A stretch of 10,107 bases of DNA, from NCBI GenBank assembly GCA_038240875.1, contig JBBRGG010000133.1, positions 1 to 10,107 on the forward strand, given 5' to 3'. Of the stretch, positions 6,903 to 10,107 are shown piece after piece; the first letter of the stretch is position 1, and every line of letters begins with the position of its first letter. The notes beneath the pieces were generated by a model. It ran no database searches, was not told where the DNA came from, and saw only the letters and a program-made list of their open reading frames with translations. Source of the DNA: JBBRGG01 sp038240875 (GTDB lineage Bacteria; Planctomycetota; Phycisphaerae; Phycisphaerales; UBA1924). The translations under genes were made by a program, and so were the position numbers.

Positions 6903-6921
6903 TGCAGGGTTCTACCCTGCA
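6903..6921 (+). promoter_or_regulatory. Perfect 7-bp hairpin directly upstream of the prenyl synthase start
   Basis: TGCAGGG (6903-6909) pairs exactly with CCCTGCA (6915-6921) around the 5-base loop TTCTA, and ends 4 bases before the ATG at 6926. It occupies the place where a ribosome binding site would be. It might limit translation or be a dyad for a regulator. It is not terminator-like because no T-tract follows. Confidence 0.6.
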
Positions 6922-6925
6922 TTCA

Positions 6926-8014
6926 ATGAAGGACATGATCGACGTACCAGTTGAGGCGATGCCCGTCGCCGATGCCATCGCCACCAGCATGCCACGCGTG
7001 ATCGACGCCTTTGATCGTGCCGCAGCGAGCGATGTCGCGCCGGTGCGTGATCTAGTCGTTCACGTCGAACACTATCGCGGTAAGATGTTGCGACCGGTCA
7101 TGGTTCTCGCCTGTGGCATCGCCGCCCATCCTTCTGCCTTTAATAGCGGCTTTTCGACCTCTCCCCAGTGGGCCTCGCTGATCTCACGCGAGCACATCGT
7201 CTGCGGCGCCGTCGTCGAGATGGTCCACATGGCCACCCTCGTGCATGACGATGTCCTCGACGAAGCCGAAATTCGCAGGCGAGGTAAAACCGTAAACGCG
7301 CTCGTGGGAAACGAAGCCTCGGTCATGCTCGGCGATTACCTCATCGCGGCGTCCTACGCATTATGTGCGAGCTTGGACACGCCACACGCTAGCCGCGAAG
7401 TGGGTGAGGCGGCTCGCGTAGTTTGCTCCGGCGAGTTGCTCCAGCTATCCAACCGCGGCAACTTTGATCTCCCCCGCGCAACCTACGACCGCATCGTTGA
7501 CATGAAAACCGCAGCGCTCATCGCGTGCGCGTGCCGACTTGGTGCGTGGGCATCGGGCGCGTCAGCGGACGTGATCAACGAACTAGGTAACTTTGGTCGT
7601 GAAATCGGCGTGGCGTTCCAGATCCAAGACGACGTGCTCGACCTCACCGGCGACGAAACGGTCGTCGGCAAGTCCGTTCGCAAGGATCTCGAAAAAGGAA
7701 AAATGACCCTGCCCCTCATCCATCATGTCGCGAACACAGCCGATCGTCCCCGCGCCATCGAGCTACTCAAAGTTCTCTCGACCCCGGCAAGCACAGATCT
7801 CGCTGATCAAGAGCAGCCTACTTCTAAACTCCAAACCGCAGCACTCGCTGAGTTGCTCGCGGGCGTCGCCAAGACTCAAAGCGTCCAAGCCGCCGCCGAC
7901 GAAGCTCGCGCGCTAGTGGCTTCAGCAATCCGCAGGCTTGATTGCGTTGCTCAAGGCCCGGCGCGCATGTTGCTGGTCAACTCTGCGCAAGCCGTGGTGC
8001 AGCGAGCGTTTTAA
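6926..8014 (+). CDS. trans-Polyprenyl diphosphate synthase, long-chain type
   Basis: A 362-residue cytoplasmic prenyltransferase that adds isopentenyl diphosphate units to an allylic diphosphate. Present in order: GKMLRP (52-57) of the substrate-binding region; the first aspartate-rich motif, HDDVLD with DDVLD at 108-112; an RRRGK block shortly after; the K-T pair in DMKTAAL (194-195); the second motif, QDDVLD with DDVLD at 235-239; and the GKSVRKDLEKGKMTLPLI block. The stretch before motif one reads EMVHMATLVHDD, with alanine five residues before the first Asp. In this family that small residue goes with long products, so an octaprenyl- or heptaprenyl-type synthase for quinone side chains is more likely than farnesyl or geranylgeranyl synthesis. 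Start: ATG at 6926 (MKDMIDVP); the ATG at 6935 is also possible. A TTG at 6869 is rejected. No strong ribosome binding site is visible. Confidence 0.88.
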   Translation: MKDMIDVPVEAMPVADAIATSMPRVIDAFDRAAASDVAPVRDLVVHVEHYRGKMLRPVMVLACGIAAHPSAFNSGFSTSPQWASLISREHIVCGAVVEMVHMATLVHDDVLDEAEIRRRGKTVNALVGNEASVMLGDYLIAASYALCASLDTPHASREVGEAARVVCSGELLQLSNRGNFDLPRATYDRIVDMKTAALIACACRLGAWASGASADVINELGNFGREIGVAFQIQDDVLDLTGDETVVGKSVRKDLEKGKMTLPLIHHVANTADRPRAIELLKVLSTPASTDLADQEQPTSKLQTAALAELLAGVAKTQSVQAAADEARALVASAIRRLDCVAQGPARMLLVNSAQAVVQRAF

Positions 8015-8029
8015 GCTCTTTCCAAGAGC
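8015..8029 (+). terminator. Short hairpin immediately after the prenyl synthase stop
   Basis: GCTCTT (8015-8020), loop TCC, AAGAGC (8024-8029): six perfect pairs starting one base after the TAA. It lies between converging genes, so it could act on either strand. Neither side carries a clear run of T, so termination is only possible. Confidence 0.4.
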
Positions 8030-8031
8030 AG

Positions 8032-8070
8032 CCACCAACTTCACCCACCAACTTCACCCACCAACTTCAA
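8032..8070. repeat. Three tandem copies of a 13-bp unit after the prenyl synthase gene
   Basis: CCACCAACTTCAC occurs at 8032-8044 and 8045-8057, and the third copy at 8058-8070 differs only in its last base. It lies between the two converging genes, past the hairpin at 8015-8029. No coding frame uses it. Confidence 0.95.
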
Positions 8071-8092
8071 TAAGCATTTACACTTAGCATTC

Positions 8093-9373
8093 TCAAATCC
8101 CGCCAACGCTTACGGTGCGGAATGTCTGTGGATGTTCCGGCTGCCCGGTTCGCGCGCTGAGCATCGCCGCTTGCACCACCGCGAGCACGCTCTCAACATT
8201 GATCGGGCCTTGGTCCGGAATCTCCGGATCCAGCGTTCGCGCAAGGCTTTCACTTAAGGCTTCGATCGATGGCTTATGCGCCAATCGAAACGCAAGCTCT
8301 TTGGCAGCGTCCCTTGCATACGGGTCCGCAGCTTCCACGCGATCTTGTTCAAAGAGATGAGCCGTAGGTATCTCATTGTTTACCGCCTGCGCGATTCTGG
8401 TAGCCGGGTCGTCGTATTCCGGAAGGCGCATCTCATCGCGCGCCTCGCCATCAATTGCGCGCCACGTAAAGCCGCGGTGATGGATGCGGATTCGGCCTTG
8501 CTCCCCAAGGATCGTGCACCCAAAGTTCCAACGCGCCCCTTCGCTGCTCGCGGTGATTCCTGCGGCCCGGCCGTCAGCAAATCGCATCGTCGCGCACATA
8601 TCCCCGCGCAACGTCGTGATCGCATTGTTGGCAGGCCCGCGGATGCTCCCGCTGGGCGCGACATACGCCGCCTCAACTGTTTCGGGCTCACCCATCAGGC
8701 TCACGACAAGGTCGCACACCGCAAGCATTCTCGCGCCAAGCGAGCCTTCTTCCGGTCTACCCAACGATTCCGCATGTAAAAACCTCGGCCTACCAAATTG
8801 TGCCAACGGCTCCGCAGCATCTCGCATCGCCCGCGAATGCCTAGGCAACCCGATCAGCCTAGGCACATGCGCGGCTATCGCCCCCGATTGCGACTCGCTC
8901 CACGCCCCACGCGCATCAAGCGCAGAACCAGGAATCGGCTCAAAGCTCGCGATCTTGATCCCCCGGGCATGCGCCGCCAACATAGCTCGTGCGTCGGTTC
9001 CAGCAGCGTTGGATACACTCCCAAAGTCACCCGACGCAACAATCAAAAACGCGTCGCACACGCGTTCCGCAAGCGCCGCTCGAAGGTCATCCGTAGTCTC
9101 GCACCCAAGATCCGCAGCAACCGTGCCACTTTGCCCCTTGGTCGGGCTCCCCGCCCCGATGATGTCGATGTTCGCGGCGGCCGCAATCACCCGTACCAAC
9201 TCTACATGGACCGGATCTAAAAAGGCAATCACCCTAGGCCTTGGCTTGGATCTTGACGTGCCCGAATCACGCTGGAGCAAACCCTTGGAAGACGCGCTAA
9301 TCGCAAACGCCCCACCCGCCAAAGGCGCGGCCGACGATCGTGCTGCCGGGGGTTGAGGCGGTTGATTGGGCAC
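8093..9373 (-). CDS. Gfo/Idh/MocA-like protein with degenerate active-site motifs
   Basis: A 426-residue protein whose C-terminal two thirds match the Gfo/Idh/MocA oxidoreductase fold: the DLVVSLMGEPETVEAAYV segment (221-238), then a beta-sheet region with LRGDMCATMRFADGRAAGIT (255-274), ILGEQGRIRIHHRG (288-301), and a terminal VLAVVQAAMLSARTGQPE helix (396-413), all in the usual order. The N-terminal part has the strand pattern of a Rossmann fold (RVIAFLDPVHVELV from residue 47, DAFLIVAS at 107-114), but no GxGxxG loop. The usual EKP motif is FEPIP (144-148), with no lysine. The Asp and His that precede the DL segment in active members align with alanines 214 and 218. It may be a non-catalytic or differently acting relative. 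It opens with about 44 low-complexity Pro/Ala/Ser residues. The start used is GTG at 9371-9373, with no ribosome binding site, and a later start is possible. Confidence 0.7.
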   Translation of the reverse strand: MPNQPPQPPAARSSAAPLAGGAFAISASSKGLLQRDSGTSRSKPRPRVIAFLDPVHVELVRVIAAAANIDIIGAGSPTKGQSGTVAADLGCETTDDLRAALAERVCDAFLIVASGDFGSVSNAAGTDARAMLAAHARGIKIASFEPIPGSALDARGAWSESQSGAIAAHVPRLIGLPRHSRAMRDAAEPLAQFGRPRFLHAESLGRPEEGSLGARMLAVCDLVVSLMGEPETVEAAYVAPSGSIRGPANNAITTLRGDMCATMRFADGRAAGITASSEGARWNFGCTILGEQGRIRIHHRGFTWRAIDGEARDEMRLPEYDDPATRIAQAVNNEIPTAHLFEQDRVEAADPYARDAAKELAFRLAHKPSIEALSESLARTLDPEIPDQGPINVESVLAVVQAAMLSARTGQPEHPQTFRTVSVGGI

Positions 9374-9529
9374 GCAGCATGGTACCAGCGAATGACGCGG
9401 GGGTGCGTGGCAAAGCCAAGATCCTTACTAGCGCGTTCCAAGTGCTTCTCAAAGTTGAGCTTGCAGCCAACTATTCGTAATAGTACAACAAGTAGGTTGG
9501 GCAAGTACTTCGCTAGGCACGTACAATAC
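9374..9529. other. Divergent spacer upstream of rnpB
   Basis: The gap between the start of the minus-strand gene and rnpB. It contains the rnpB promoter region and no gene that I can support. Confidence 0.5.
9497..9527 (+). promoter_or_regulatory. Promoter of rnpB
   Basis: TACAAT at 9522-9527 (5 of 6 to TATAAT) lies 6 to 7 bases before the expected 5' end of the RNA near 9533. The best -35 is TTGGGC at 9497-9502, 19 bases upstream, so that element is weak or spaced long. A second pair, TTGCAG (9461-9466) and TACAAC (9484-9489) at 17 bases, fits less well with the RNA start. Confidence 0.55.
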
Positions 9530-9994
9530 CTTGGCGCGCAAGGCTGCCGCGGCACAGGCGCGATTCATCACGCCGGTGACGAGGAAAGTCCGAGCACGAC
9601 AGGAAACGGTGGTGGGTAACGCCCACCCGCCCGGGAGGCCACGGGCGAGGGATAGTGCCACAGAGAATAGACCGCCGATGGCTGGGGCAACCCGGATCAG
9701 GTAAGGGTGAAACGGTGGGGTAAGAGCCCACCGCGCCGTTGGTGACAACGGTGGCAAGGCAAACCCCACCGCGTGCAAGATCACGCAGCGTCATGTGTGC
9801 GTCGGTTCGCCGACGTGTGCCCAGCTTCTCCGGCTGGTCTTCTCGATTCGTCGAGTAGGGTGATGCGGGTAGATCGCTAGAGCCTTTGGGCAACCAAAGG
9901 CGTAGAGAAATGGCCGCCCGCGTCGGAAGGTCCGCTCGCCGCAAGGCTTCGGAAACCGCCGAGGCTACATAACTCGGCTTATCGCCGCGCCAGG
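9530..9994 (+). ncRNA. rnpB: RNase P RNA, bacterial class A
   Basis: The catalytic RNA of RNase P, which removes 5' leaders from precursor tRNA. Conserved blocks appear in the right order: GAGGAAAGTCCG (9581-9592); CACAGAGAATAGACCGCCGA (about 9659-9678); GGATCAGGTAAGGGTGAAAC (about 9694-9713), then GGTAAGAGCCCACCGC; GGCAAGGCAAACCCC (about 9753-9767); TAGAGAAATGGCCGCC (9903-9918); and ACATAACTCGGCTTATCG (about 9967-9984), the counterpart of ACAGAACCCGGCTTATCG. Helix P1 is formed by 9530-9538 with 9986-9994. P18 is the perfect 8-bp GCCTTTGG-GCAA-CCAAAGGC hairpin at 9882-9901. Hairpins with TTCG loops lie at 9800-9815 and 9843-9856. The molecule is about 465 bases, longer than the 377 of E. coli. 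Part of the excess is a stem-loop at 9929-9957 with a GCAA tetraloop, consistent with a P19-type helix. Ends are taken from the P1 pairing. Confidence 0.93.
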
Positions 9995-10000
9995 CCCTCT

Positions 10001-10041
10001 CGCGGGTCCGTTCTTAAAAAAGCGGGCCCGCGCGCGTTTTT
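10001..10041 (+). terminator. Rho-independent terminator of rnpB
   Basis: CGCGGGTCCG (10001-10010) pairs with CGGGCCCGCG (10023-10032), ten pairs with one G-T wobble, around a 12-base A-rich loop. CGCG and then TTTTT (10037-10041) follow. It sits 6 bases past the RNA's last helix. Confidence 0.8.
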
Positions 10042-10107
10042 ACCCCGCTTCCGATTGGGCATCGCTGCAGCCACCAAGCAAGTCTGTGGCTAAGCCTGTG
10101 ACCAGGT
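10042..10107. other. Window tail, nothing recognised
   Basis: Sixty-six bases after the rnpB terminator with no gene, RNA or repeat that I can support. Confidence 0.4.

Noticed and set aside
6869..6925. TTG start extending the prenyl synthase by 19 residues
   Set aside because: It would lie in the tandem repeat and read through the hairpin, and the added residues are not part of the family.
5986..6990. Minus-strand open frame of over 300 residues opposite the Kbl-like gene
   Set aside because: It overlaps a gene with clear PLP-enzyme motifs, runs through the tandem repeat, and shows no family features.

Overview
The window looks like a chromosomal segment of a planctomycete, probably class Phycisphaerae. 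This is inferred from three things. Two secreted proteins end in an IPTP plus hydrophobic plus RRRR tail, typical of that group's PEP-CTERM-like sorting signals. There is a BatA-type double-transmembrane von Willebrand factor A (VWA) protein of the kind common in planctomycetes. Several genes lack a Shine-Dalgarno sequence. No phage, transposon, CRISPR or toxin-antitoxin genes were seen, so this reads as ordinary chromosome with a few local oddities.

Layout. 2-646 (+): the 3' part of an unrecognised protein gene cut by the window edge. 694-3054 (-): a 786-residue membrane-anchored BatA-like VWA protein, convergent with the first gene. 3055-3703: a long spacer with no convincing gene. 3704-4459 and 4609-5373 (+): tandem paralogues encoding exported DNRLRE-type proteins with C-terminal sorting signals, each with a clear AGGAG ribosome binding site. 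5524-6825 (+): a glycine C-acetyltransferase (Kbl)-like PLP enzyme. 6926-8014 (+): a long-chain-type trans-polyprenyl diphosphate synthase. 8093-9373 (-): a Gfo/Idh/MocA-like protein that appears to have lost its dinucleotide-binding and catalytic motifs. 9530-9994 (+): class A RNase P RNA (rnpB), with a -10 box before it and a rho-independent terminator after it.

How the genes relate. The two DNRLRE proteins are probably a duplicated pair of cell-surface or extracellular proteins. The Kbl-like enzyme and the prenyl synthase point the same way but have separate leaders and belong to different pathways (glycine/threonine metabolism and isoprenoid quinone side chains), so a shared function is not implied. 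The oxidoreductase-like gene converges on the prenyl synthase and diverges from rnpB.

The most unusual features are: the degenerate oxidoreductase; three independent short tandem triplications (15 bp inside the VWA gene, 17 bp after kbl, 13 bp after the prenyl synthase gene); a perfect 7-bp hairpin just upstream of the prenyl synthase start; and a low-complexity insertion next to the metal-binding loop of the VWA domain. I did not find a convincing wholly new multi-gene system.
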